The notes: generated by a model from the sequence alone, not told the origin. A stretch of DNA of 64,000 nucleotides from Roseibium litorale (GCF_014842915.1 NZ_JACYXI010000017.1:1-64000), one strand, 5' to 3'; positions 9,374 through 18,654 are shown, counted from the stretch's first letter. Numbers and translations are program-made.

Positions 9374-10507
9374 TCATTCGGCCGCCTGGGGATCCTGGAC
9401 CGGGGCATCCGGACCGGTCTTGCGGGTGCGCAGCCACTTGTTGACGCGGGGCGCGATCTGGGCGCGGTAGACACCTGCAAGGCCGTTGGGAAAGATCAGG
9501 ACGACGGCGATAAAGAGAGCGCCAAGGCCGAAGAGCCAGAGTTCCGGGAAGGTTTCGGAAAAGGTGGTCTTGGCCCAGTTGACCAGCAGCGTGCCGTAGA
9601 CCGCGCCGAAGATGGACAGGCGTCCGCCGACAGCGCAGTAGATAACCATCTCGATCGACGGCACGATGCCGACGAAGGACGGCGACATGAAACCGACCTG
9701 CAGGGTGAACATGGCCCCGCCGATGGCGGAAAGGACAGCGGCAAAGCAGAAGACGAAGATCTTGAAATTTGCCACGTCATAGCCGGAGAAGCGGACCCGG
9801 TCCTCCTTGTCGCGCAGGGCGACCAGAAGGCGTCCAAGCTTGCTCTTCAACACGAAGAGGCACAGCACGAGGACAGCCATCAGCAACCCGCCATTGAGGA
9901 AATAAAGGACGTATTTCGCGCTGTCCGTGCGGATGTCCCAGCCCATTAGGGTGCGCAGATCCGTGATGCCATTGACGCCGCCGGTGTAGCCTTGCTGACC
10001 GATGATCAGGATGGTCAGGATGGCGGCAATGGCCTGGGTGATGATGGCGAAATAGACCCCGCCTACCCGGCGCTTGAACATGGCCGCCCCGACGATGAAG
10101 GCAAAGATGGCGGGAAGGACGAAGATCGCCAGCAGCGTGAAGCCGAAGCTCTTGAACGGCTCCCAGAACCAGGGCAGTTCGGTGATCTGGTTCCAGTCCA
10201 TGAAGTCCGGAATGCCCGGGGTGGACTGGATCTTGGTAGCCTCCGGCGTGGAGGCTTCCAGCTTGAGGAACATGGCCATGCAATAGCCGCCAAGGCCGAA
10301 GAACACGCCCTGCCCGAGGCTCAGGATGCCGCCCATGCCCCAGCACAGCACCAGCCCGATGGCAACGAAGGCATAGGTCAGATACTTGCCGACCAGATTC
10401 AGCCGGAAGATGTCGACGGAGACCGGCAGAACGATGAACAGCAGGGCAGCGAGAACCGCGAGCGCGAGAAGGTCCTGCCGGGAGAGAAAGCTTTTTCCGT
10501 TGGTCAT
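9374..10507 (-). CDS. urtC: Urea/amide ABC transporter permease UrtC
   Basis: A 377-residue LivM-like membrane permease with about ten hydrophobic segments. The opening membrane part and the WGMGGILSLGQGVFFGLGGYCMAMF segment follow the UrtC pattern. An extended loop between membrane segments 3 and 4 (about 85-125) is usual for this subfamily. AGGAGG precedes the ATG. The C-terminal tail is basic then acidic and lies in the cytoplasm. Confidence 0.85.
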   Translation of the reverse strand: MTNGKSFLSRQDLLALAVLAALLFIVLPVSVDIFRLNLVGKYLTYAFVAIGLVLCWGMGGILSLGQGVFFGLGGYCMAMFLKLEASTPEATKIQSTPGIPDFMDWNQITELPWFWEPFKSFGFTLLAIFVLPAIFAFIVGAAMFKRRVGGVYFAIITQAIAAILTILIIGQQGYTGGVNGITDLRTLMGWDIRTDSAKYVLYFLNGGLLMAVLVLCLFVLKSKLGRLLVALRDKEDRVRFSGYDVANFKIFVFCFAAVLSAIGGAMFTLQVGFMSPSFVGIVPSIEMVIYCAVGGRLSIFGAVYGTLLVNWAKTTFSETFPELWLFGLGALFIAVVLIFPNGLAGVYRAQIAPRVNKWLRTRKTGPDAPVQDPQAAE

Positions 10508-10518
10508 GTCGGCCTCCT

Positions 10519-11445
10519 TCAGCGGCGGATTTTCAGAGAGAACAGGCCTTCGGGACGCAGCATCAGGATGCCGACCACGGTCAGCAGCGTGAGCACCTTG
10601 GCCATGGACCCGGAGAGGAAGAACTCCATGGTCGACTGGGCCTGGCTGATGGCGAAGGACGAGGCGATGGTGCCAAGCAGGCTGGCCGCGCCACCGAAGA
10701 CGACGATCAGGAACGTGTCGACGATGTAGAGCTGCCCGGCGGTCGGCCCGGTGGACCCGATCATGGTGAAGGCGCTGCCGGCGATCCCGGCAATGCCGCA
10801 GCCAAGGGCAAAGGTCTTGCGGTCAACCCGCTCGGTGTTGATGCCGACGGCACCCGCCATGACGCGGTTCTGAACCACGGCGCGGGTCTGCATGCCCATT
10901 TTGGAGCGGAACATCAGGAAATAAACGGCGACCGCGATGACCAGGGTCAGGGCCATGACGAACAGGCCATTGATCGGCACTTCGATTGTATCGGTCAGGG
11001 AAACGGACCCAAGCAGCCAGTCCGGCAAGGTGACCCCGACTTCACGGGCGCCGAAGATCGAGCGGTAGGCCTGCTGCAGCATGAGGCTGAGGCCCCAGGT
11101 GGCCAGCAGCGTGTCCAGCGGCCGCTTGTAGAGATGCCGGATCAGGGCCCATTCGACCAGCGCGCCCAATGCCGCCGAGGCGCAGAAGGCCAGGATCATT
11201 GCGCCGAAGAAATAGATGCCGAAGAGGCTGGGAACGTAATTCTCGACAATATGCGAGCACAGATAGGTGACATAGGCCCCGAGGATCATGAACTCGCCAT
11301 GGGCCATGTTGATGACCCCCATCTGGCCGAAGATGATGGCGAGACCGAGCGCCATGAGGACAAAGACCGAGAACAGGATGAGCCCGGCAAAGCCCTGCAT
11401 GGCGAAGATGGAACCAAGTTCCGACCAGGTGTAATCGGCGAACAT
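10519..11445 (-). CDS. urtB: Urea/amide ABC transporter permease UrtB
   Basis: A 308-residue LivH-like permease with eight or more membrane segments; GQMGVINMAHGEFMILGAY marks the family. It is the short form, without the long N-terminal periplasmic extension seen in many rhizobial UrtB proteins. The ATG at 11445 is preferred over an in-frame GTG at 11451 because GGAGA stands 7 bases before it. It forms the membrane channel with UrtC. Confidence 0.85.
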   Translation of the reverse strand: MFADYTWSELGSIFAMQGFAGLILFSVFVLMALGLAIIFGQMGVINMAHGEFMILGAYVTYLCSHIVENYVPSLFGIYFFGAMILAFCASAALGALVEWALIRHLYKRPLDTLLATWGLSLMLQQAYRSIFGAREVGVTLPDWLLGSVSLTDTIEVPINGLFVMALTLVIAVAVYFLMFRSKMGMQTRAVVQNRVMAGAVGINTERVDRKTFALGCGIAGIAGSAFTMIGSTGPTAGQLYIVDTFLIVVFGGAASLLGTIASSFAISQAQSTMEFFLSGSMAKVLTLLTVVGILMLRPEGLFSLKIRR

Positions 11446-11507
11446 GCGCACGTCTCCATGCCGAGGAGCAGGTCCATGCTCCAGTCAAAAGGAAATGTCT
11501 TGAAAGG

Positions 11508-11541
11508 CGGGTGCCGCGCAGGCTGCGGCGCGCAGCACCCG
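11508..11541 (-). terminator. Hairpin between urtA and urtB
   Basis: CGGGTGC-CGCGC and GCGCG-nn-GCACCCG pair around an 8-base loop. There is no T tract. Hairpins after the binding-protein gene of ABC operons often stabilise or partly terminate transcripts so that the binding protein is made in excess; that role is inferred here. Confidence 0.5.
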
Positions 11542-11582
11542 AGGTGGCCGGCAGCCGGAGCCGCCGGAGGGGAGCGCAGGAC

Positions 11583-12842
11583 TTACTGATAGCCTTCCGG
11601 GAAGGGGTTCGGCTCCATCAGGTCCTTGGTTTCATAAACCACTTCATACTGGCCATCGGCCTTGGCATGCCCGACACGGGTCTTGGACCAGAGGTGATGG
11701 TTCTCGTGGATCTTGACGTAGCCTTCCGGCGCGGTGGTCAGCTCGATGCCAGGAGACGCGGCCTTGATCTTGTCGATGTCGAAGCTGCCGGCCTTTTCAA
11801 CCGCGGCCTTCCAGAGCCAGGGGCCGAGATAGGCGGCCTGGGTCACGTCGCCGATGACGATGTCGTCGCCATACTTGGCCTTGAAGGCTTCGACGAACGC
11901 CTTGTTGTTGTCGTTGTCGAGGGACTGGAAGTACTTCATCGTGGCATAGGCGCCGGCGATGTTTTCCCCGCCGATGCCCAGGATTTCATCCTCGGTGACG
12001 GAGATGGTCAGAAGCAGCGGCTTTTCCTTGGTCATGTCGATGCCGGCAGCCTTGAGCTGCTTGTAGAAGGCAACGTTGGAGCCGCCCACGACGATCGCAT
12101 AGATCACGTCCGGCTTCTTCAGCTTGATCTTGTTGATGACCGAGTTGAACTGGGTGTGGCCGAGCGGATAATACTCCTCGCCTACCACTTTAAGGCCAAG
12201 CTTTTCGATGTGCTTGCGGGCAATCTTGTTGGAGGTGCGCGGCCAGATGTAGTCGGAGCCGAGCAGGTAGAAGCTCTTGGCGCCCTTTTCCTTCACCACC
12301 CAATCGATACCGGCAAGGATCTGCTGGGTTGCTTCCTGGCCCGTGTAGATGACGTTCGGGGACTCTTCCAGGCCCTCATAGAAGGTCGGGTAATAGAGCA
12401 TGCCGTTATACTGCTCGAACACCGGCAGAACGGCCTTGCGCGATGCGGACGTCCAGCACCCGAACACGGCCGCCACCTTGTCCTGCACGAGCAGCTTCTT
12501 GGCCTTTTCGGCGAAGGTCGGCCAATCGGACGCACCGTCTTCCTGGACGAATTCAATCTTGCGGCCAAGAACCCCGCCCATGGCGTTGATCTGCTCGATA
12601 GCCAGCTTTTCAGCCTGAACCGAACCGGTTTCGGAAATCGCCATCGTGCCGGTCACCGAGTGAAGAATACCGACCTTCACCGTGTCGGCGGTGACCGCCA
12701 GACCGGTGGTGTTGGCATCGTCCGCATGCGCCTTGCCGACACCGAACTGAGAGAAAGCGGTAAGAGCGGCAGCCGTCGCCGCCCCGAGGATCACGCCGCG
12801 CCTGGTCGAACCGAGGCCGGTCTTTCTGCCGTTGTTAGTCAT
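11583..12842 (-). CDS. urtA: Urea/amide ABC transporter substrate-binding protein UrtA
   Basis: A 419-residue periplasmic binding protein of the UrtA/FmdD group. A twin-arginine-like signal (STRRGVILG) and an AHA cleavage site suggest Tat export. The mature part carries KVGILHSVTGTMAISE, AVFGCWTSASRKAVLPVFE and LLGSDYIWPRTSN, all typical of UrtA. The ATG at 12842 with AGGAGG just upstream is chosen over a 15-codon extension. It is the first gene of the urtABCDE-fmdAB operon. The neighbouring sensor kinase genes are divergent and could control this promoter. Confidence 0.88.
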   Translation of the reverse strand: MTNNGRKTGLGSTRRGVILGAATAAALTAFSQFGVGKAHADDANTTGLAVTADTVKVGILHSVTGTMAISETGSVQAEKLAIEQINAMGGVLGRKIEFVQEDGASDWPTFAEKAKKLLVQDKVAAVFGCWTSASRKAVLPVFEQYNGMLYYPTFYEGLEESPNVIYTGQEATQQILAGIDWVVKEKGAKSFYLLGSDYIWPRTSNKIARKHIEKLGLKVVGEEYYPLGHTQFNSVINKIKLKKPDVIYAIVVGGSNVAFYKQLKAAGIDMTKEKPLLLTISVTEDEILGIGGENIAGAYATMKYFQSLDNDNNKAFVEAFKAKYGDDIVIGDVTQAAYLGPWLWKAAVEKAGSFDIDKIKAASPGIELTTAPEGYVKIHENHHLWSKTRVGHAKADGQYEVVYETKDLMEPNPFPEGYQ

Positions 12843-13276
12843 GGATGTCGCCACCTCCTGTGTGAGCTGCAGGTGCGGGGCCGGCATCGGCGCACCGCAT
12901 GAGAGGAGGCTCGCGGAAAATGGTGCAGTGCCGCAATGCGTCAGTTGCTGTGGGTTAATTGACGTATTTCAATTTCGCCACCGGTATTCAAAACTACCGA
13001 ACCTGACGGAGCAACTTATAAATATTCAACCTAAGCAGGCGACTGAAAATCATTTCAGCCGCCCATTTCCATTTGAATATTTCTAAACAGGTACATGACA
13101 ACTCATCTATCTTCAGAATAATTACTGGCACAACATTTGCTTATAACACTTAAAAACAAATACAGGATGCACATCACACCGTATTTGCTCTGAATTTAGG
13201 CGGGAACAGTCCTTAATCTGCGGCACCGCACAAAAAGGCAACGTCTTCGCCGGAATTGACTTGGGGTTGGGGTTAT
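12843..13276. other. Divergent control region between urtA and the sensor kinase
   Basis: An AT-rich stretch of 434 bases without a supported gene. It holds the urtA ribosome site, a TGGTGCA motif near 12919 that resembles half of an NtrC site, and the sigma-54-type promoter at 13126-13141 facing the kinase gene. I could not identify a convincing promoter for urtA. Confidence 0.55.
13126..13141 (+). promoter_or_regulatory. Sigma-54 (RpoN) promoter
   Basis: TGGCACAACATTTGCT agrees with the consensus TGGCAC-N5-TTGCW at every defined base, with GG (13127-13128) and GC (13139-13140) separated by 10 bases. Transcription would start near 13152, leaving a leader of about 125 bases before the kinase ATG. 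This suggests control by nitrogen status through NtrC or another enhancer-binding protein. Confidence 0.75.
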
Positions 13277-16200
13277 ATGGCAGGTCATCAGCGGGTCGTA
13301 CGCCTGCGCCGGACATACAATCAATGGGTCGCAAACCAGACCCTGGAAGATTACGCCCTCCGCTTCACGGCAAAGAGCGGACGGCGCTGGTCCGCCGTGC
13401 GCGTGGCCAACACCGCGCTTGGAGCCATTTCGTTCCTTGCCCTGGAAGCCATCGGCGCGTCGATCACTCTGAACTACGGCTACACCAACGCAGTCTCGGC
13501 CATCATGTGTGTGGCCATGCTGATCTTCATCACCGGCCTGCCGATTTCCTACTATGCCGTCAAGTATGGGGTCGACATCGATCTCCTCACCCGCGGAGCA
13601 GGCTTCGGCTATATCGGCTCCACGGTCACCTCGCTGATCTATGCCAGTTTCACCTTCATCTTCTTCGCCCTGGAAGCCGCCATCATGGCGACGGCGCTGG
13701 AACTCTTCCTCGGCATTCCGCTCAATATCGGCTATCTGATCTGCTCCCTCGTGATCATCCCGCTGGTGATCTACGGCATCACCCTGATCAGCCGGCTGCA
13801 GGTCTATACCCAGCCGCTTTGGGTGGTTCTCCAGATCCTGCCGTTCCTGTTTCTCGCCTGGCAAGGCATCGCCCCTTTCGAGAAATGGCAGTCCTTCACC
13901 GGCCGGTTCGGAGAGGAAAGCGGCTCCTTTAACGTGCTGCTCTTCGGTTCTGCCAGCGCCGTGGTCTTTTCGCTGATCGCCCAGATCGGCGAGCAGGTGG
14001 ACTTCCTGCGCTTTCTACCGCGCGAACGGCGCGGCAAGCGGGTAAAATGGTGGCTGGCCCTGCTTGCGGCAGGCCCCGGCTGGATCGTGATAGGTGCCTT
14101 GAAGCTGCTGCTGGGCTCGTTTCTGGTGGTGCTCGCCCTATCGAATGGTGTCGCGCCCAATCTCGCGGTCGAGCCGACTCACATGTATCTGGTCGCCTTC
14201 AAGCAGATGGCTTCTCCAGAGGTGGCCATGGCGCTCACCGGCGTTTTCGTCATCGTCTGCCAGATAAAGATCAACGTCACGAATTCCTATGCCGGGTCCA
14301 TTGCCTGGTCGAATTTCTTCTCCCGCCTGACCCACAGCCATCCGGGCCGGGTGGTCTGGCTGGTCTTCAACGTGGTGATTGCGCTGCTTCTGATGGAGCT
14401 CGGCGTCTACAAGGCGCTGGACCGGACACTGGGCCTCTATTCCATTGTCGCCGTTGCCTGGATCGGCGCGATCTTCGCTGATCTGGTGATCAACAAGCCG
14501 CTGGGGCTCAGCCCGCCCCATATCGAATTCAAGCGGGCGCATCTTTATGACGTCAACCCGGTCGGCCTCGGCTCCATGACCATCGCCAGCCTTCTGGCGC
14601 TTATCGCTTACTCCGGCGTTCTGGGTGATATTCCCCGCGCCTTCGCCAGCTATATCGCGCTTGCCAGCGCCATCCTTCTGGCGCCGCTGATCGCTTACGC
14701 CACCAAGGGCCGGTATTATCTCGCCCGCAAAGAAGAGCCGTTCCTGACCCCGGAAGGCACGGCTCCGGCCATGCTCAAGTGCTGCATTTGCGAGCACAGT
14801 TTCGAGACCGAGGACATGGCCCATTGCCCTGTCTACACTGGCCCGATCTGTTCCCTGTGCTGCTCGCTGGATGCCCGCTGCGAGGACGACTGCAAGAAGG
14901 AAGCCCGCCTTGCCGATCAGTTGAAGGTCTTCTTCAAGACAATTCTGCCGGAAACCATCGCTGCAAAGCTTGCCTCCCGGCTCGGCCTCTATCTCGGCAT
15001 CATGCTGATCGTCGCCCTTGCCCTCGGCGGCATTTTGTCCTTTGTCTATTTCCATACCGAACCTGGAACCATAGCCGGATCCCGGCTCGGCATAGGCCAG
15101 GCGCTCACTCAGGTCTTCTTCATTCTCCTGATCATCTCCGGCGTCATGGCATGGCTGTTCGTTCTGGTTCACGAGAGCCGCCAGGTCGCCAATGAGGAAA
15201 CCCGGCGACAGACCAGCCTCCTTATGCGGGAAATCCGCGCCCATAGCCGCACGGACAAGAAGCTGCAAAAGGCCAAAGAAGCTGCAGAAGCGGCCAATCA
15301 GGCCAAGAGCCGGTATCTGATCGGTATCTCTCACGAACTGCGCTCTCCTTTGAACGCGATCTCCGGCTACGCCCAGTTGATCCAGCGGGATCCAGATATT
15401 CCCGCCCGAAGGCGCGATGCGATCAAGGTGATCCGCCATTCCTCGGACCATCTGGCCGGACTGATCGAAGGGCTTCTCGACATTTCCAAGATCGAGGCCG
15501 GTCACCTGACGATCTACCGCGATAGGTTCAACCTTCAGGATTTCCTGACCCAGATCGTCGACATGTTCCGCCTTCAGGCGGATGCCAAGTCCATCGAGTT
15601 CCGCTTCCTGCCGTCCGGCAACCTGCCAATCCACGTCTATGGCGATGAAAAACGCTTGCGCCAGGTGCTGATCAACCTCCTGTCCAACGCCATCAAGTGG
15701 ACCCATTCCGGCAGCGTCACCCTGAAGGTCGGCTATCAGAATCAGGTCGCTGAATTCTCGGTGATCGACACAGGGATCGGCATTGCGGAACCGGATCTGG
15801 AGCGCATCTTCATTCCCTTCGAGCGGGTCGAAACACCCGAGAGCAGCGCCATTCCCGGCACCGGGCTTGGGCTTGCAATCACCAAGCTGCTCACGGAAGT
15901 CATGGGTGGAGAGATTGGCGTGGAAAGCCGGCTGGGCAGCGGCAGCACTTTCAAGGTCCGCCTGCTTCTATCCGCAGCCCAGACACCTGAGCGGCCCGCG
16001 CCGGTGGAAAAACGGATCCACGGCTATGAGGGAGCGACCCAGACCATCATGGTCGCTGACGATGATCCGGCCCAGCGCAACCTGCTTAGAGAGCTTCTGG
16101 TTCCCCTCGGCTTCAAGGTCGTCACCGTGCCCAACGCACGGGCCTGCCTTGAACTGGCCGCCGAAGAACTGCCGGAAGTCTTCCTTCTGGACATCAGCAT

Positions 16201-16678
16201 GCCCGGCATGTCCGGCTGGGAGCTGGCCCGCCGGCTCCGTCAGTCCGGCCATGGCGCGGCCGTCATCATCATGATTTCCGCCAGCGCCGATGAGCGCGGG
16301 CGGGATCCGGTCCACCGGATCTTCCACGACGATTACCTGGTCAAACCCTTCCAGCTAAAAGAGCTTCTGGAGCGGCTGCAACACCATCTGAAGATCGTCT
16401 GGCGCACGGGCGAGCGTGAGGAAGAGCACCCCCAGCCCCCCTCCGCGCCTCTGTTTGACCGCGAAACCCTGCCCTCTGCGGAGAGCCTGAAAATGCTCAG
16501 ACAGCTGAGCCAGATGGGGCACATCCGGGGCGTCCGGGAGAAACTCGACGATATCGAGCGGCATCAGCCTCAATCCGCTGCCTTTGTCGCGCATCTGCGC
16601 GGCCTCGTCAGCGAGTTCGACATCAAACGCTATGAACAGCTTCTGGAGACAGTTGAGAATGATGATGATTGTTTCTAG
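13277..16678 (+). CDS. NCS1-type permease fused to hybrid histidine kinase
   Basis: A 1133-residue membrane sensor. Residues about 5-480 form a multi-spanning domain like nucleobase:cation symporters (CodB type: NQTLEDYALRF, VANTALGAISFLA). A segment with nine cysteines follows (about 499-545), then two more membrane helices. The kinase core has SHELRSPLNA with phospho-acceptor His686, plus NLLSNA, DTGIGI and GTGLGLAI ATP-binding boxes. A receiver domain carries Asp928 and phospho-acceptor Asp972. The helical C-terminus lacks an evident Hpt histidine. The ATG at 13277 is preferred to a TTG at 13256. The overlapping response regulator gene is its likely partner. Whether the permease part transports or only senses is unknown. 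Confidence 0.88.
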   Translation: MAGHQRVVRLRRTYNQWVANQTLEDYALRFTAKSGRRWSAVRVANTALGAISFLALEAIGASITLNYGYTNAVSAIMCVAMLIFITGLPISYYAVKYGVDIDLLTRGAGFGYIGSTVTSLIYASFTFIFFALEAAIMATALELFLGIPLNIGYLICSLVIIPLVIYGITLISRLQVYTQPLWVVLQILPFLFLAWQGIAPFEKWQSFTGRFGEESGSFNVLLFGSASAVVFSLIAQIGEQVDFLRFLPRERRGKRVKWWLALLAAGPGWIVIGALKLLLGSFLVVLALSNGVAPNLAVEPTHMYLVAFKQMASPEVAMALTGVFVIVCQIKINVTNSYAGSIAWSNFFSRLTHSHPGRVVWLVFNVVIALLLMELGVYKALDRTLGLYSIVAVAWIGAIFADLVINKPLGLSPPHIEFKRAHLYDVNPVGLGSMTIASLLALIAYSGVLGDIPRAFASYIALASAILLAPLIAYATKGRYYLARKEEPFLTPEGTAPAMLKCCICEHSFETEDMAHCPVYTGPICSLCCSLDARCEDDCKKEARLADQLKVFFKTILPETIAAKLASRLGLYLGIMLIVALALGGILSFVYFHTEPGTIAGSRLGIGQALTQVFFILLIISGVMAWLFVLVHESRQVANEETRRQTSLLMREIRAHSRTDKKLQKAKEAAEAANQAKSRYLIGISHELRSPLNAISGYAQLIQRDPDIPARRRDAIKVIRHSSDHLAGLIEGLLDISKIEAGHLTIYRDRFNLQDFLTQIVDMFRLQADAKSIEFRFLPSGNLPIHVYGDEKRLRQVLINLLSNAIKWTHSGSVTLKVGYQNQVAEFSVIDTGIGIAEPDLERIFIPFERVETPESSAIPGTGLGLAITKLLTEVMGGEIGVESRLGSGSTFKVRLLLSAAQTPERPAPVEKRIHGYEGATQTIMVADDDPAQRNLLRELLVPLGFKVVTVPNARACLELAAEELPEVFLLDISMPGMSGWELARRLRQSGHGAAVIIMISASADERGRDPVHRIFHDDYLVKPFQLKELLERLQHHLKIVWRTGEREEEHPQPPSAPLFDRETLPSAESLKMLRQLSQMGHIRGVREKLDDIERHQPQSAAFVAHLRGLVSEFDIKRYEQLLETVENDDDCF

Positions 16679-17603
16679 TCCAAGCGACACAGTGCTGGTG
16701 GTGGATGACACCCCCTCATCCCTCGGGATGCTCACCCATTCGCTCGAAGAAGCCGGCTACACCGTGCTGGTTGCCCCCGATGGGCAGCGGGCGCTGGACA
16801 TTGCCTCGCGGATCACGCCCAACGCGATCCTGATGGATGCGGTGATGCCGAACCTCGACGGGTTTGAAACCGTCAAGCGGTTGAAGCGCATGGAGGACGT
16901 CCAGAACGTTCCCGTGATCTTCATGACCGGACTAAGCGACACGGAGAATATCGTCCGCGGCCTGGAGGCAGGCGGTGTGGATTACGTGACCAAGCCGGTC
17001 AACACAGAAGAGCTTCTGGCCCGCCTGCGTGTCCACATTGCCAATGCCCGCAATGCCAACAGCGCCCATCTGGCGCTGGACGTGTCGGGCCGGTTTCTTC
17101 TCTCCGTCAATTCCTCGGGAAAGGTCTGCTGGCACACGCCGCAGGCCCGGACCCTTCTGGGTCTCGACCGGCATGCGGAAGAACAGGACCTTGCGTCCGC
17201 CTTCGTTCTGCCCCAGGCAACCCTCGAATGGCTCCGTGCTTCCATTACGTCCAGCGCGGCGGCCCGGCCTGCCGACATTGAGGATCACTTCATCGAACTG
17301 GACGGCACGGGCCTGCGCTTTACCTATGTCGGCGCGATCTCCTCAAACGAATATCTGCTGCGGGTCGCGAAGGGATCCCGGGTGGCAGGCAGCGATGCCC
17401 TGCGCCAGGAGTTCAGCCTGACAGAGCGGGAGGCAGAGGTGCTGACCTGGATCGCCAGCGGCAAGTCGAACAAGGAAATCGCCAGCATTCTCGACATGAG
17501 CCCGCGCACGGTGAACAAGCATCTTGACCGGATCTTCGCCAAGCTGGGCGTCGAAAACCGGACAGCTGCGGCGATACTGTCCCTGAAGAAACTGCTGGAC
17601 TGA
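16659..17603 (+). CDS. LuxR-family response regulator
   Basis: A 314-residue two-component regulator. The N-terminal receiver has the acidic pair in VLVVDDTPS and phospho-acceptor Asp60 (ILMDAVMP). A middle segment of about 100 residues has no motif I recognise. The C-terminal LuxR/GerE helix-turn-helix runs from LTEREAEVLTWIASGKSNKE to the end. The start overlaps the kinase gene by 20 bases, so the two are coupled and probably form a pair. Its targets are not shown; the divergent urt-fmd operon is the obvious candidate. Confidence 0.87.
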   Translation: MMMIVSSPSDTVLVVDDTPSSLGMLTHSLEEAGYTVLVAPDGQRALDIASRITPNAILMDAVMPNLDGFETVKRLKRMEDVQNVPVIFMTGLSDTENIVRGLEAGGVDYVTKPVNTEELLARLRVHIANARNANSAHLALDVSGRFLLSVNSSGKVCWHTPQARTLLGLDRHAEEQDLASAFVLPQATLEWLRASITSSAAARPADIEDHFIELDGTGLRFTYVGAISSNEYLLRVAKGSRVAGSDALRQEFSLTEREAEVLTWIASGKSNKEIASILDMSPRTVNKHLDRIFAKLGVENRTAAAILSLKKLLD

Positions 17604-17623
17604 GGCGGCCCTTTGCGCAGAGG

Positions 17624-18520
17624 TTACCTCCCGCGTCCATCCCTTAAGCGTGTCGGAACGTCGCCATAGCGGGTCTTGAAGGCTGTGGTAAAGCTGCCCT
17701 GGGTCTTGTATCCGGCAAGCAAGGCGGCCTCGTTGACACTGATCCTGTCCCGCAACAGAGCCTCCCTCGCCTTGTCGAGCCGGGAGCCTCTGACGAAGTC
17801 GAAAACCGTTTCCCCGAATTGCTCCCGGAACTGCCGCTGAAGGGATCTGACGCTCGTTCCCGTTTCGCGGGCAATGCGGTCGATATGGAGCTCTTCGTCC
17901 AAATGAGCGATCAGAAAGCTCCGGACCTTTTCCATCTGAACCCGCACATTGCGCGATTGCTTCAAGGCGCCTGCCATGCTGTCCTTACCGATCCGCTGGC
18001 AAACGGCAAGCATCATGTCCAGCCCGCGCGCGGAGAGATAGAGTTCACGCATTTCCCCGGTCAGCCACTTAGGCGGCTGGGAGATCTGGTTGCACAGAGC
18101 GAGCACATCCGGCCCCGGCTCCCAGACCAGATGGTTGAGATGACCCGACATGAAATCCGCAAGTTCGCTGCTCCGCGCGCCCTTTTCCACCTCCATTTCC
18201 TCCAGCCAGGTGACAGGTGAGACGATGGAGACCTTGCTCAGTGGCTTCGCCGTTCCGCGCAGCAGCTGGATTTCCGTTTCCCGGTCGAGCACAAAGGTCA
18301 GCGCCTTGGGACAGCAGGACGCGCCATGGCCCGCGTCAATGTCGAAATAGGCGCCATCGAGCCAGAAACTCTGCTGACCCTCGAGAAAGACAAAGGTTTC
18401 CAGCTTCGGACGGACACGGGAGCATTTGACCGTCTCAATGCTCGTCTGCGGCCAGAAAGCAGATGCAGCCTGTACAAGCTTGCGGGGGTGGCCGGGCGCC
18501 GGCGCTACCTTCCTGTTCAT
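17624..18520 (-). CDS. AraC-family transcriptional regulator
   Basis: A 298-residue regulator. The C-terminal 100 residues hold the two helix-turn-helix units (IDRIARETGTSVRSLQRQF and VNEAALLAGYKTQGSFTTAF). The N-terminal half is beta-rich and probably senses a ligand. By position it resembles PchR-type regulators that detect ferric siderophore and switch on the neighbouring receptor. The ATG at 18520 with AGGAG 7 bases upstream is chosen over a GTG at 18538. It diverges from the TonB receptor gene. Confidence 0.83.
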   Translation of the reverse strand: MNRKVAPAPGHPRKLVQAASAFWPQTSIETVKCSRVRPKLETFVFLEGQQSFWLDGAYFDIDAGHGASCCPKALTFVLDRETEIQLLRGTAKPLSKVSIVSPVTWLEEMEVEKGARSSELADFMSGHLNHLVWEPGPDVLALCNQISQPPKWLTGEMRELYLSARGLDMMLAVCQRIGKDSMAGALKQSRNVRVQMEKVRSFLIAHLDEELHIDRIARETGTSVRSLQRQFREQFGETVFDFVRGSRLDKAREALLRDRISVNEAALLAGYKTQGSFTTAFKTRYGDVPTRLRDGRGR

Positions 18521-18639
18521 CGGGATACTCCTGGGCACGAAGCTGCAGCATCATCGGAATTTTGGCGCGCGCAGCGAAATTTTTGGCATTCACGCCACGG
18601 CAGCCCCATCGACATCACCTGCTCCCTCCTTCTAATACA

Positions 18640-18654
18640 TGAATTATTAAGTCA
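18640..18654 (+). promoter_or_regulatory. RirA-type iron-responsive operator
   Basis: TGAATTATTAAGTCA fits the TGA-N9-TCA core of iron-responsive operators bound by RirA in Hyphomicrobiales. It lies 64 bases before the receptor start in an AT-rich stretch between the AraC and receptor genes. Binding is inferred. Confidence 0.5.

Noticed and set aside
12868..12884. GG-N10-GC sequence before urtA as a sigma-54 promoter
   Set aside because: Only partial match, and a start 12 bases downstream would fall in the urtA ribosome site.
12600..13250. Possible NtrC site at TGGTGCA near 12919
   Set aside because: Only one half of the site is present, so it is mentioned in the gap entry but not called.
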